Shown here in pieces: positions 54,018-63,992 of a stretch of 64,000 nucleotides of DNA. Position 1 is the stretch's first letter. Each line of letters starts with the position of its first letter. This DNA comes from Jannaschia sp. CCS1. GTDB taxonomy: Bacteria; Pseudomonadota; Alphaproteobacteria; Rhodobacterales; Rhodobacteraceae. The translations under genes and the position numbers were made by a program. The notes under the pieces were generated by a model, which saw nothing but the letters and a program-made list of their open reading frames with translations, did not search any database and had not been told where the DNA came from. The stretch is taken from NCBI RefSeq assembly GCF_000013565.1, contig NC_007802.1:2480001-2544000 (forward strand), read 5' to 3'.

Positions 54018-56582
54018 TCAGTACAATCCGCCTGAACTGAGCGTGCCAAAGCCGGTGTTTGTCGGCACCCGCGCGGCGTCGCCGTCTGACGTTTCCACCA
54101 CAGTGCCCTGACCGCCACCGCCGCCATCTCCGCCCTCCTGGCTGAACATCGGGATGTCGGATGACATCGCCCACCCGCCATCGATGACCGACAAAAGCCC
54201 CTCGAACGGCGCTTCGCCAGCCCGGAACAATTCGTAGACCACATTCTCGCCAGACGCGCCACTTGGCAGGCGCGCGCCGGAATAGCGGTCGATGGGGTAA
54301 AACGCGCCGCCCTCGGGCACCGGAAAATCACCCGATCCGTATTCCTCGATCGCCTCCAGCATGAAGCGTTGGAATACCGGGCCGCACATGCCGCCGCCAG
54401 ACGCGCCCCGGCCCAGGCTTTCCGGCTGATCATAGCCGATGTAGCAGCCCGCCACGATGTTGGACGTGAAGCCCACAAACCAAACGTCCCGCGCGTCGTT
54501 TGTCGTGCCCGTCTTGCCCGCCGTGGGCACCGGGAGATTGACCGAGCCCGAAGCGGTGCCGCGCTGGACCACGCCGCGCATCATCGACGTCAGTTGATAG
54601 GCGGTGATCGGGTCGATCACCCGCTCCCGGGTCGAGACGATCCGGGGCGCGAGGCCCGCCTCGATCTCTGCCTCGCCACAATCCGGGCAGAGGCGCTGGT
54701 CATGGCGATACACCGTTTCGCCATAGCGGTTCTGGATCCGGTCCACCAGCGTCGGCTCCACCCGCTCACCGCCATTGGCAAACATCGCGTAGGCCGCCAC
54801 CATGCGAAACAGCGTCGTCTCCTGACTGCCAAGCGCGTTCGCAAGAAACGGCTGCATATCGTCGTAGACGCCGAACCGCTCGGCATACCGGGCGACGGTC
54901 TCCATGCCCACATCCTGGGCCAGACGCACGGTCATCAGATTGCGGGATCGCTCAATCCCCGTGCGCAGGGGCGACGGGCCGTAGAACTGGTTCGACGCAT
55001 TCGTCGGCCGCCAGATGCCGTCACCTGTCGCGACCTCAATCGGCGCATCAATCACGATGGTGTTGGGGCCATAGCCGGAATCCAGAGCGGCCGCATAGAC
55101 GAACGGCTTGAAGCTGGAGCCCGGCTGGCGCGTGGCCTGGGTCGCCCGGTTGAAGCTGGAATACTGGTACGAAAACCCGCCCTGCATCGCCAGAACGCGG
55201 CCCGTATGCACATCCATGGCCATGAAGCCGCCCTGCACCTCGGGGATCTGGCGCAGGGTCCAGCGGATGAAGCTGCCATCGCTGTCATTGGTCATGCGGC
55301 GCACGTGGACCACGTCGCCAACGCTCAGCAAATCGCCGGCCACGCGCGCTGTACTCCCGCGCGAGCCGTCTTCAAGCAGCGGACGCGCCCATGTCACGTC
55401 TTCGGCGGGGATGAAATGGCCGTCATCGTCGTCCTCGACACCTTCAATGCCGATCCGGGCCGAACTATCGCCCACCTCCAGCACGACAGCGGCAAACCAG
55501 CCGTCCACGTCGCGCGCGATCTCTGCCCCGCGCAGGGCGTCGCGCCAGCTGGCCTCTTCGGTTAACAGACCGGGCTCAATCGTGTCAGCGGCCCCGCGCC
55601 AGGTGCCCAGATTCCGGTCATAGCGCTCCAACGCACGGCGCAGCGAGGCTTCCGCCACCTCCTGCAGGCTCTCATCCATGGTGGAGCGCACGGCATAGCC
55701 ACCGGAGAAGAACTCATCCGCCCCGTATTGCGCCGAAAGCTGACGGCGAATCTCGTCCGTGAAGTAGTTGCGCGGCGGACGGGTCAGACGGCGGCCTTCG
55801 ATATGGCCACCCTGCACTGTCTCCAGCGGCATGGCCTGCGCGGCCTCCATCTCTTCCAGCGTCACATAGCCGTTCTCGTACATCTCGCGCAGAACGTAAT
55901 CGCGGCGGCCCACAGCACGCTCGTAATCATTGACCGGGTGGAACCGCGAGGGGGCCTGCGGCAACGCGGCCAGATAGGCCACCTGCTCCAACGTCAGATC
56001 CTCCAGCGTCGCATTGAAATAGGTCTGGGCGGCGGCGGTGACGCCATAGGAATTCTGGCCCAGAAAGATCTCATTCAGGTACAATTCCAGAATGCGGTCC
56101 TTGCTCAGCGTCCGTTCGATCCGGGCCGCCAGAATGATCTCGCGCACCTTCCGTTCAACCGTGCGGGAGCTGTCGAGAAGGAAATTCTTCATCACCTGCT
56201 GGGTGATCGTCGACGCGCCACGCACGTCCTGCCCGCGAGAGCGCACGGCATCAACGAAGGCCGCGACAATCGCGCGCGGATCATAGCCGGAGTGGGTGTA
56301 GAAGTTGCGATCCTCGGCGGAGACGAAGGCGAACGAGACCAGATCCGGGATCTCCTCGGCGGGCGTGAACAGCCGCCGTTCGGTCGCGAATTCGTCCACG
56401 ATCATGCCTTGGCGCGAATAGATGCGGCTGATGGTCGGCGGCGCGTATTGCGACAGCGCCTCATGGTCCGGCAGGCCACGCGAGTAGGTGAACAACAGGC
56501 CACCGACCCCCAGAGCCGCGAACACCAGCCCCAACGTGACTGCGCTGAAAATCGCGCCGAAAAACCCAACAATGAATCGCAT
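54018..56582 (-). CDS. mrcA: Penicillin-binding protein 1A
   Basis: A class A PBP that polymerises and cross-links peptidoglycan at the inner membrane. Of 854 residues, an N-terminal anchor helix covers 7-33. The GT51 domain has EDRNFYTHSGYDPRAI and RGASTITQQVMKN. An OB-like insert follows. The transpeptidase has catalytic SxxK in PGSSFKPF, the RSRNLMTVRLA region and KTGTTND. It follows amiC in gene order, with a plus-strand methyltransferase between them. Confidence 0.96.
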   Translation of the reverse strand: MRFIVGFFGAIFSAVTLGLVFAALGVGGLLFTYSRGLPDHEALSQYAPPTISRIYSRQGMIVDEFATERRLFTPAEEIPDLVSFAFVSAEDRNFYTHSGYDPRAIVAAFVDAVRSRGQDVRGASTITQQVMKNFLLDSSRTVERKVREIILAARIERTLSKDRILELYLNEIFLGQNSYGVTAAAQTYFNATLEDLTLEQVAYLAALPQAPSRFHPVNDYERAVGRRDYVLREMYENGYVTLEEMEAAQAMPLETVQGGHIEGRRLTRPPRNYFTDEIRRQLSAQYGADEFFSGGYAVRSTMDESLQEVAEASLRRALERYDRNLGTWRGAADTIEPGLLTEEASWRDALRGAEIARDVDGWFAAVVLEVGDSSARIGIEGVEDDDDGHFIPAEDVTWARPLLEDGSRGSTARVAGDLLSVGDVVHVRRMTNDSDGSFIRWTLRQIPEVQGGFMAMDVHTGRVLAMQGGFSYQYSSFNRATQATRQPGSSFKPFVYAAALDSGYGPNTIVIDAPIEVATGDGIWRPTNASNQFYGPSPLRTGIERSRNLMTVRLAQDVGMETVARYAERFGVYDDMQPFLANALGSQETTLFRMVAAYAMFANGGERVEPTLVDRIQNRYGETVYRHDQRLCPDCGEAEIEAGLAPRIVSTRERVIDPITAYQLTSMMRGVVQRGTASGSVNLPVPTAGKTGTTNDARDVWFVGFTSNIVAGCYIGYDQPESLGRGASGGGMCGPVFQRFMLEAIEEYGSGDFPVPEGGAFYPIDRYSGARLPSGASGENVVYELFRAGEAPFEGLLSVIDGGWAMSSDIPMFSQEGGDGGGGGQGTVVETSDGDAARVPTNTGFGTLSSGGLY

Positions 56583-56693
56583 AGTATGCTCAAATCCCCA
56601 TATTCTTGGGTGTGCTTATACGCCGGGCGCGGGTCTGGGTCAAAAGCAACTGGGCGGGTTTTTGCCGCGATTTTGTTACGTTACGGTGATGTG

Positions 56694-57296
56694 ATGGGAC
56701 CTGAAGACATCTTGCCGGCCTATGCGGTTGAGGCCGCCCATTGGGCCCGTCAGCGCAATCTCGATCTGTGGGAGCGTCCGGCGCTGGAGGCCTGCGTGGC
56801 AGACCGTGCCCCCGGGCTGCGTGTTCTTGATCTGGGATGCGGGTCCGGACAGCCCATTGCGCAGTGGTTCGTGGCACGGGGTGACGTCGTATGCGGGGTC
56901 GACGGCGTGGCCGAAATGCTGGCTGAATGCGCCCGCCGGGTGCCCGAGGTGGCGCGGGTCCACGCCGATATGCGCAGGTTGGCACTGGGTCGTCAGTTCG
57001 ACATCATCCTGGCGTTCAACAGTTTTTTCCACCTGACCCCGGATGATCAGCGCGCCATGTTCCCGGTCTTCAGGGCCCATGCCGCCCCCGACGCGCGATT
57101 GCTCTTTACCTCAGGCCCCAGCGCCGGGGAGGCTGTGGGACAGGTCGGTACCAGCCCCGTCTACCACGCGAGCCTTGACCCCGATGAATACCGCAACCTT
57201 CTGGCCACCCATGGGTTTGAACTCGTCTGGTTTCGCCCCGAAGATGCGGAATTGCGCGGCCACAGCGTCTGGCTCGCGCGGTTTACTGACGCCTGA
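56694..57296 (+). CDS. Class I SAM-dependent methyltransferase
   Basis: A 200-residue methyltransferase from MGPEDILPAYAVEAAHWARQ, with motif I VLDLGCGSGQPIAQWFVARG, acidic residue in GVDGVAEMLAECA, then DIILAFNSFFHLTPDDQ. It is a Methyltransf_11/25-like enzyme with unknown substrate. It is inserted on the opposite strand between amiC and mrcA, and its 3' end overlaps that of amiC by 14 bp. A long reading from 55728 through mrcA is a shadow. Confidence 0.8.
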   Translation: MGPEDILPAYAVEAAHWARQRNLDLWERPALEACVADRAPGLRVLDLGCGSGQPIAQWFVARGDVVCGVDGVAEMLAECARRVPEVARVHADMRRLALGRQFDIILAFNSFFHLTPDDQRAMFPVFRAHAAPDARLLFTSGPSAGEAVGQVGTSPVYHASLDPDEYRNLLATHGFELVWFRPEDAELRGHSVWLARFTDA

Positions 57297-58488
57297 GCGC
57301 CGCCGCAGCGGCATCATCCTGCGACCAAGACAACACCGCATCGGTAATGGCCGCCTGCATCTGCGCCCGCCACTCCGGGTTCTGAATGTTCTCCAGGTCT
57401 CCGCCTTCGCTGAGAAACCCGATTTCCAGCAACACGGCCGGAAAATCTGCCGCCTTCAGCACGGAAAACGCCCCTTCGCCCCGGGGCCGCGCGTGCAAAT
57501 CCAACCCCGCCATATCAATGGCTTGCACGAGGGTATCGGCGAAGGCACGGCTGCGCGGCGCGGTCTCGATCCGGGCAAGATCCAGCAACACACCAACGAC
57601 CTCATCATCGCTGCCGGACAGGTCGATCCCCTGCAACAGATCCGCGCGGTCGTGCTGTTCCGCCAGCGCTGCGGTGGCGGCATCCGTGGCCTCATCGGAC
57701 AGCGTATAGACCGTGGCGCCCTGCGCGCGCCCCTCGGCAATCGCGTCGGCGTGGAGCGAGATGAACAGGTCGGCCCCCACCGCCCGGGCCAGCGTCACGC
57801 GGGTCGGCAGCGGCACGAAAATATCGGCATCGCGGGTCATCTGAACCTCGATTTGACCAGTGCGGCGCATGACTTCGCGCAGCTCCCGGGCAAAGGTCAG
57901 GATCAGCTCGGCCTCCGAGAACCCCTCCCGCAGGGCACCGGGATCGATACCGCCATGGCCGGGGTCGAGCATCACCACAAACGTGTCATCCTCCGTCGGC
58001 AGGGCCTGGGTGACCGTGGGCAGGAGCATCGCATCAAGGCCCGGCGGTGCACCCGCGGCCTGTGCAAACATATCGGCATCAATGGGCGAAAGGGTCAGCG
58101 AAACAACGGCTTCTCCGGTAATGGTATCCGTCTCCATCGCGGCCACATCCAGCGATAAGGGCGCGCCGAGCGTCAGGATCATCCGGGACCAGCCCGGGGT
58201 GGAGGCCCCGCCCATCTGAACCCCCACCACATCCGGTGCGTTGCCGAATGCCGCAGGCAGCGCGCTGAAATCGACGGTTCGGAAGTCCAGCACCACGCGC
58301 ATCGGGTCGGTCAGGGTGAAGACGCGGAACGGCACCGCCTGGCTGAGGGTCAGCCGCAATTCGGTCGCGCTGCGATTGCCCTCCAGCACCGACCCTTCGG
58401 GCAAGACCCGGGCGGCAGCCGAAAGCGTCTGCGCCATCGACGGCGCGCCAAACCACAGGAGGGCGATGATCAGGACGGCTCGAAACAC
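57283..58488 (-). CDS. amiC: N-acetylmuramoyl-L-alanine amidase AmiC-type
   Basis: This periplasmic amidase splits septal peptidoglycan. Of 401 residues, 1-19 form a signal peptide (MFRAVLIIALLWFGAPSMA). An AMIN domain (about 30-140) targets the septum. The Amidase_3 domain holds zinc ligands DPGHGG, Glu in EAELI and SLHADA, with catalytic Glu in LEIGFLS. The neighbours rne, mrcA and prfB match a common alphaproteobacterial order. Confidence 0.93.
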   Translation of the reverse strand: MFRAVLIIALLWFGAPSMAQTLSAAARVLPEGSVLEGNRSATELRLTLSQAVPFRVFTLTDPMRVVLDFRTVDFSALPAAFGNAPDVVGVQMGGASTPGWSRMILTLGAPLSLDVAAMETDTITGEAVVSLTLSPIDADMFAQAAGAPPGLDAMLLPTVTQALPTEDDTFVVMLDPGHGGIDPGALREGFSEAELILTFARELREVMRRTGQIEVQMTRDADIFVPLPTRVTLARAVGADLFISLHADAIAEGRAQGATVYTLSDEATDAATAALAEQHDRADLLQGIDLSGSDDEVVGVLLDLARIETAPRSRAFADTLVQAIDMAGLDLHARPRGEGAFSVLKAADFPAVLLEIGFLSEGGDLENIQNPEWRAQMQAAITDAVLSWSQDDAAAAALRRQ

Positions 58489-58547
58489 GGGGGGGCTGCT
58501 TCCCTCTGATTGGTTGCGCGCAGGTTAGCGGATCGGGACGGGCGGGC

Positions 58548-59693
58548 CTAGAGGGCGTTGAGGAACGTCATCAGGCGCGCGACGCCCTCCTCAATATCGT
58601 CGGTTGCGCGGGCGTAGCTGAGGCGCAGGGTCCCTGCCCCACGCGTCTTGTCGAAATCGAGGCCCGGGGTCACAGCGACGCCCGCCTCATCAAGGATGCG
58701 CGCCGCAAACGCCCGGGCATCGTCGGTCAGGTGGCTGATATCGACATAGACATAAAACGCCCCGTCAGCGGGCGCGGTGTTGGTCAGCCCCGCCGCGCAC
58801 AGGCCCGTTTGCAGAATCTCGCGATTGCGCGCGTAGACGGCGCGGTGCTGGTCCAACTCGGCGCGGCCCTCAGGTGACAGCGCCCCTAGCGCCGCAACCT
58901 GGGCCGCGTGAGACGGGCAGATGAACATGTTCTGGGCCAGACGTTCGATGGTGCGGACGTGATCAGGCGGGACGACCATCCACCCCAGCCGCCATCCGGT
59001 CATGGAGAAGTACTTGGAGAAGGAGTTGATCACATAAACATCATCGGTCACTTCCAGCGCGCTGACGGCCCGACCCACATATTGAAGGCCATGGTAGATC
59101 TCGTCTGAAATCAATGAAATACCGTGCGACGTGCATGTGGTTGCCAAGGCGTCCAGCTCCGGGCGGAACAACATCGTCCCCGTTGGGTTGGCAGGGCTCG
59201 CAACGATCAATCCGTCGAGGCTGGCATCCAGATGATCCGGCGTTGGCTGGAACCGCGTCTCGGCATGGGTTTGCAGGCCAACGGGGGTCAGGGACAGGGC
59301 CGTGAGGATCTGGCGATAGGAGGGATAGCACGGCTCCCCCAATGCCACGCGCGCGCCTGCATCAAAGAGCGCCGTGAAGGCCAGGATGAAGGCGCCCGAC
59401 GCGCCCGCTGTCAGCACAACCCGGGCCGGGTCCAGATCCACGCCGTACCATTCACCATAAAGCGCCGCGATGCCGTCGCGCAGATCCGGGCGGCCCAGGG
59501 CAACGGTGTAGCCCAGGGGCCCCGCCGCCATCGCATCGGCCAAGCGGTCCCGTGCGGCTTTGGGCGCGCCTGTGCCCGGCTGGCCCACTTCCATATGGAT
59601 GATGTGACGCCCGGCGTCTTCCGCCGCGCGCGCCTGCTCCATCACATCCATGACGATGAACGGGTCCACGTGGGATCGGGTCGATTGGCGCAT
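58548..59693 (-). CDS. PLP-dependent class I/II aminotransferase
   Basis: A 381-residue fold-type I aminotransferase. The PLP lysine is in INSFSKYFSMTGWRLGW, the Asn/Pro stretch is VASPANPTGTML, and TAGASGAFILAF is the phosphate loop. It resembles AspC-like or arginine-pyruvate type enzymes of the MalY/PatB-AAT I class. The substrate is not decided. It lies 59 bp upstream of amiC on the same strand but is not obviously related to wall synthesis. Confidence 0.88.
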   Translation of the reverse strand: MRQSTRSHVDPFIVMDVMEQARAAEDAGRHIIHMEVGQPGTGAPKAARDRLADAMAAGPLGYTVALGRPDLRDGIAALYGEWYGVDLDPARVVLTAGASGAFILAFTALFDAGARVALGEPCYPSYRQILTALSLTPVGLQTHAETRFQPTPDHLDASLDGLIVASPANPTGTMLFRPELDALATTCTSHGISLISDEIYHGLQYVGRAVSALEVTDDVYVINSFSKYFSMTGWRLGWMVVPPDHVRTIERLAQNMFICPSHAAQVAALGALSPEGRAELDQHRAVYARNREILQTGLCAAGLTNTAPADGAFYVYVDISHLTDDARAFAARILDEAGVAVTPGLDFDKTRGAGTLRLSYARATDDIEEGVARLMTFLNAL

Positions 59694-59807
59694 GGGGTTC
59701 CCCTCAGGAAGTCACGAAAGTGTGAGACCATTGACGCGCGCATTCGTCAATGGCGGCGGGCGCGGGATGTGATAGACGGGGGCAAGAGCGATTGAGCGGA
59801 GGCTTTG

Positions 59808-60560
59808 ATGAAACGATTGATGACAAGTGTGGCGGCATTGGCCCTGTTGGCGACGCCGCTGGCCGCGACCGAGATTGGCGATATGACCGCCGCTGAACGG
59901 CAGGCCTTCCGGGCCGAAGTGCGCCAGTATCTGCTGGAGAACCCCGAGGTTCTGATGGAGGCGATTGCCGTTCTGGAGGAACGCCAGGCCGCCGAAGAAG
60001 CCGCCGCGCAGGAACTGGCCGTGGTGGAGAACGCGCCCGCGCTGTTCAATTCGGCCTTCGACCATGTGGGCGGCAACCCCGAGGGCGATGTCGTGATCGT
60101 CGAGTTTGTCGACTATCGATGCAGCTTCTGCCGCCGCGCGCACCCGGAGGTGACGGAACTGGTGGAGGCCGATGGCAACATCCGCATCATCACCAAGGAA
60201 TTCCCGATCCTGGGCGAGCAATCCACGCTGGCCTCGCGCTTCGCGATTGCCACGAACCTGTCGCTGGGAGGCGAGGCTTATGAACAGGTAAGCGACGGTC
60301 TGATGGCGCTCCGCTCGGACGTGACCGAGTTGGCGCTGGCGCGTCTGGCGGGTGATCTGGGGCTCGACAGCGAGGTGATCTTTGAGGCGATGGACGACCC
60401 GAGGGTGCAGGCAACGATTGATGCCAACCGCAATCTCGGCCAGCGGATGGGGATCACCGGCACGCCGTCATTCGTGTTCGGTGACCAATTGGTGCAGGGC
60501 TATGTGCCGCTGCCCAACATGATGGATATCGTGTCGATCATCCGGGACACCGCCGGCTGA
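59808..60560 (+). CDS. DsbA-family thiol:disulfide protein
   Basis: A 250-residue exported protein with a signal peptide (MKRLMTSVAALALLATPLAA). A helical extension at about 25-75 is typical of the Com1/ScsC-like DsbA subfamily. The thioredoxin fold has redox CSFC at 105-108 (FVDYRCSFCRRAHPEV) and the cis-Pro loop GTPSFVFGD. It could be an oxidase with DsbB of this window or an isomerase. The start is the ATG after a TTG. Confidence 0.9.
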   Translation: MKRLMTSVAALALLATPLAATEIGDMTAAERQAFRAEVRQYLLENPEVLMEAIAVLEERQAAEEAAAQELAVVENAPALFNSAFDHVGGNPEGDVVIVEFVDYRCSFCRRAHPEVTELVEADGNIRIITKEFPILGEQSTLASRFAIATNLSLGGEAYEQVSDGLMALRSDVTELALARLAGDLGLDSEVIFEAMDDPRVQATIDANRNLGQRMGITGTPSFVFGDQLVQGYVPLPNMMDIVSIIRDTAG

Positions 60561-60582
60561 ACCCGTCGCCGCATTTGATGCG

Positions 60583-60613
60583 AAAAGGGCGCCCGGTGAG
60601 GCGCCCTTTTTTG
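60583..60613. terminator. Bidirectional terminator between dsbA-like gene and rne
   Basis: AAAAGGGCGCC pairs with GGCGCCCTTTTTT over a CGGTGA loop. It serves both the plus-strand dsbA-like gene and the minus-strand rne. Confidence 0.9.
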
Positions 60614-60631
60614 TTTGAATGGACCGTGAAC

Positions 60632-63304
60632 TCAGCCCCGCGACCACCATCCGCGCCGTTTCGGTTTGGCCGGGGCGTCAGGTTCCGCTGCCGCCTGGGC
60701 CGCGACAGGTTCGGGCGTGGCCTCTGCCGCGACAGGCTCAGGGGTTGGTTCGGGGGCGGCCTCGGGCTCCGGCGTTGGCTCGGCCGCCTGGGCAGGTTCC
60801 TCTGAGGCGACCGACGCATCGGCGGCAACCAACTCCCGTTCGGGCTGAGGCTCGGGCTCAGGGTCCGGGGTCGGCTCCGGCGTGATCTCAGGCTCAGCGT
60901 CAGCCGCGACCTCGGGCTCCGGCGTGCTCACCGACGCAGGCTCTGCTGGCTCTGCCGCTGGCGCATCCTGAGCCTCCATGGCGTCACCATTGCCCTCATC
61001 CGTCGTCTCGGCTTGCGCCTCAGACGACTTGCGGCCCCGGCCACCCCGGCGCGAGCGGCGGCGCTTTTTGGGCTGCTCCTCTTCGCCCTCCGGGCTGGCC
61101 TCGGGCGGTGTATCGGTTGACGGGTCGGCTCCAGCCGCCTCCTCCGGCACAGCCGCAGCGGCTGATCCGTCCTCGGCGCTGTCACCGGTCTCTCCATTCT
61201 CATCGGAGGTCCGACGGCGGCCCCGGCCACCACGACGGCGGCGGCGCTTTTTCCTCGGCTGCTCGTCTTCAGACGCTTCAGCCGCCTCATCGACCTGATC
61301 CGCGTCTTCGACGACGTCATCACCGGCATCTTCGTCGATGTCATCCATCAGGCCCGCGTCCATGGAAACGACGGGGGCCACGGCGGTGATCTTGCGGGTG
61401 GCGGTCTTGAACTTCTCGATCTTGTAGTCCGGCACGACAAGGCTCGCGTCGGCCTCGATCCGGATCGCCATGCCCGAGCGCGCCTCAATCGCGTCCAGAT
61501 AGTCGCGTTTGAAGTTGATCAGGAAATTGACGATGCCCACGGGCGCAGTCAGCAGAACCTCGCGGGCGCGGCCCCGTGTCCCTTCCTCTTCCAACTGGCG
61601 CAGGATCGACAGCGCAAGACTGTCATCCGAGCGCACGAGGCCCGTGCCGTGGCAATGGTGGCAGGCCTGCGTCGTGGCCTCCAACATACCCGGGCGCAGG
61701 CGCTGGCGGGACATTTCCATCAGGCCGAAGGTCGAAATCCGGCCCACCTGAATGCGCGCCCGGTCGGTCTTCAGCTTGTCCTTGATGCGCTTCTCGACGG
61801 CGTTGTTGTTGCGGCGTTCATCCATGTCGATGAAGTCGATGACGATCAGACCGGCAAGGTCACGCAACCGCACTTGACGCGCCACTTCCTCCGCGGCCTC
61901 CAGGTTGGTTTTCGTCGCCGTATCCTCGATGCTGCCTTCCTTGGTGGACCGGCCCGAGTTCACGTCGATAGCCACCAGCGCCTCGGTGATGTTGATGACG
62001 ATATAGCCGCCGGATTTCAGCTGCACGGTCGGGTTGAACATATCCGACAGATACGATTCCACCTTGTATTTCGCGAAAAGCGGAACCCCGCCGCCGTGCC
62101 GTTTCACCTTCTTGGCGTGGGACGGCATGATCATCTTCATGAAGTCCTTGGCGTGGCGGTACCCGGCCTCGCCCTCCACGATAACCTCGCCGATATCGCG
62201 GTTATAAAGGTCGCGGATGGTGCGGTGGATCAGGTCGCCTTCCTGATAGATCGGTGCGGGCGCGATGGATTTCAGCGTCAGCTCGCGGATCTGTTCCCAT
62301 TGGCGTTGCAGATATTCATAATCGCGCTTGATCTCGACTTTGGTGCGCTGGCTGCCTGCCGTGCGCACGATCAGGCCCGCGCCCTGGGGCACATCCAGCG
62401 CCGTGGCGATGTCTTTCAGCTTCTTGCGGTCGGCGGCGTTGGTGATCTTGCGGGAAATCCCGCCGCCCCGCGCGGTGTTGGGCATCAACACGCAATAGCG
62501 CCCGGCCAGGGACAGATATGTCGTCAGCGCGGCCCCCTTGTTGCCCCGCTCTTCCTTGACGACCTGCACCAGCATGATCTGGCGGACTTTAACGACCTCC
62601 TGGATCTTGTACTTCTTCGGGCGTGGTTTGCGGACGGGGCGGATTTCCTCCACGTCGTCGTCATCGGCCACAACCTCGGAATTGTCGTCGCCGCTGTCGT
62701 CCGTATCCGCATCTGTATCAGTGTCAGCATCCGTATCGGCGTCCGCGTCATCCGTCGTGTCGGCGTCGCCCTCGGGCTCTTCCACCGGCGTTTCTTTCAC
62801 CAGCTCCATCGGCGACAGGCCTTCGACATCCGCGTCATCGGATGCGGCCGCGTCTTCCCCCGCTTCCAGATCGACCACATCCATGCCGTTGGGTGTGCCT
62901 TTGGCCACGGCGTCATTGCCAGTCTCCTCGGCCTTGGTGTCACCACCACGACGCCGCTTGCGACGGCGCTTGGGTTTGGAGGATTCCTCCTCCTCCTCCC
63001 GGGCCTGCTGTTCCGCATAGGCGCGTTCTTCGGCCAGAAGCGCTTCACGGTCGGCCACGGGGATCTGATAATAATCGGGGTGAATTTCCGAGAACGCGAG
63101 GAACCCGTGGCGATTGCCACCGTAATCCACAAAGGCCGCCTGCAACGAGGGCTCAACCCGCGTCACCTTGGCCAGATATATGTTTCCTGCGAGTTGCCGC
63201 TTATTTAGCGATTCAAAGTCAAATTCATCGACCTTGGTTCCATCTGCCACCACAACGCGGGTTTCTTCCGCGTGGGTGGCATCGATGAGCATTGTTTTTG
63301 CCAT
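60632..63304 (-). CDS. rne: Ribonuclease E
   Basis: RNase E starts most mRNA decay and processes rRNA and tRNA. From MAKTMLIDATHAEETRVVV it has 890 residues. The S1 domain is interrupted at about 95-235 by a charged insert with Arg/Lys runs (KPKRRRKRRRGG) and an Asp/Thr/Ala repeat. The catalytic core has EALVAIDVNSGRS and GLIVIDFIDM with the metal-binding Asp residues. The Zn-link is CHHCHGTG. The C-terminal 250 residues are disordered: basic RRRRGGRGRR blocks and Pro-Glu repeats, the likely degradosome scaffold. Met at 63340 is a less likely start. Confidence 0.95.
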   Translation of the reverse strand: MAKTMLIDATHAEETRVVVADGTKVDEFDFESLNKRQLAGNIYLAKVTRVEPSLQAAFVDYGGNRHGFLAFSEIHPDYYQIPVADREALLAEERAYAEQQAREEEEESSKPKRRRKRRRGGDTKAEETGNDAVAKGTPNGMDVVDLEAGEDAAASDDADVEGLSPMELVKETPVEEPEGDADTTDDADADTDADTDTDADTDDSGDDNSEVVADDDDVEEIRPVRKPRPKKYKIQEVVKVRQIMLVQVVKEERGNKGAALTTYLSLAGRYCVLMPNTARGGGISRKITNAADRKKLKDIATALDVPQGAGLIVRTAGSQRTKVEIKRDYEYLQRQWEQIRELTLKSIAPAPIYQEGDLIHRTIRDLYNRDIGEVIVEGEAGYRHAKDFMKMIMPSHAKKVKRHGGGVPLFAKYKVESYLSDMFNPTVQLKSGGYIVINITEALVAIDVNSGRSTKEGSIEDTATKTNLEAAEEVARQVRLRDLAGLIVIDFIDMDERRNNNAVEKRIKDKLKTDRARIQVGRISTFGLMEMSRQRLRPGMLEATTQACHHCHGTGLVRSDDSLALSILRQLEEEGTRGRAREVLLTAPVGIVNFLINFKRDYLDAIEARSGMAIRIEADASLVVPDYKIEKFKTATRKITAVAPVVSMDAGLMDDIDEDAGDDVVEDADQVDEAAEASEDEQPRKKRRRRRGGRGRRRTSDENGETGDSAEDGSAAAAVPEEAAGADPSTDTPPEASPEGEEEQPKKRRRSRRGGRGRKSSEAQAETTDEGNGDAMEAQDAPAAEPAEPASVSTPEPEVAADAEPEITPEPTPDPEPEPQPERELVAADASVASEEPAQAAEPTPEPEAAPEPTPEPVAAEATPEPVAAQAAAEPDAPAKPKRRGWWSRG

Positions 63305-63749
63305 GATATCCTTGCTCGTGACAGCCCCGCGCGCCTGCACGGGGCGAACCCGTGCAATGTCGCTGTTGAGGTATCACGTTGTGCTGTTAGAGCGATGGAA
63401 CCGGCCTTTTGGTCGCAAATCGACTGATCCCACGCGGCATGTTGCCGTTTCAAGTGGACCAGATCTGCGCCGGGGCGGGCCATTGCTGCTGTCTCCGGGT
63501 GGTCAGAGCCAACATGGCCTGCCATCCAATCAAGCCGGCCCCATTCAGGCGCGCGGCGGTTAAATACGACCCACAGCGCGGCGTATCGCGCGGGGGCCAA
63601 GTGACCTGCGCCCTTTAGTGGTGCGGCGTCATCGCGCGGCACAAACGAAAAAGAGGCAGAGAACCTTTGACCTGACCAAAAGGCCAGTTGTCTTACATTA
63701 AAGGCGGGGGGAACAAAAAGACAATGGGGAAACGGCGCGGCCTGAACGT
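63305..63749. other. Long leader upstream of rne
   Basis: No credible gene in about 445 bases. RNase E genes often have long, autoregulatory 5' UTRs and this could be one. A small inverted repeat (CTGACCAAAAGGCCAG type) at about 63675-63690 may end the small gene upstream. No clear promoter boxes are visible. Confidence 0.45.
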
Positions 63750-63992
63750 TTATCCGTCGCCGCCTAGAACCTCGTCCAGGCGGGACTGATCGCAGAGGTA
63801 GGCATAGGTGAACGCATCGCGCGCCTCGGGCGGTCCGGCATTGGGGCAGATCAGGGCGGTCCACGCCTCGGTCATCTGCTGGATGGACGGCGACGCGGCG
63901 TCATTGCGTGACAGGGGCCAGTAAATGAACGCGCCAACGTCCTGCCACGGCGCCACGCTGCGGTAGGTCGCTGCGGGCGGCGGATCTGACAT
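63750..63992 (-). CDS. 80-aa hypothetical protein
   Basis: The ATG at 63992 gives MSDPPPAATYRSVAPWQDVG and a mixed alpha/beta-looking peptide ending LDEVLGGDG. Two Cys (LICPNAG, YLCDQS) are present. Composition and codon use look coding. I recognise no family. It lies upstream of rne on the same strand with a 445-bp gap, so separate transcription is likely. Confidence 0.5.
   Translation of the reverse strand: MSDPPPAATYRSVAPWQDVGAFIYWPLSRNDAASPSIQQMTEAWTALICPNAGPPEARDAFTYAYLCDQSRLDEVLGGDG

Noticed and set aside
54369-55565. 398-codon plus-strand open frame
   Set aside because: Antisense to the PBP1A gene; no domain pattern.
61649-63208. 519-codon plus-strand open frame
   Set aside because: It is the shadow of rne; no recognisable motif and a His/Arg/Val-rich composition typical of antisense frames.
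63409-63618. 69-codon plus-strand frame upstream of rne
   Set aside because: Cys-rich, no ribosome binding site and antisense to the probable rne leader.
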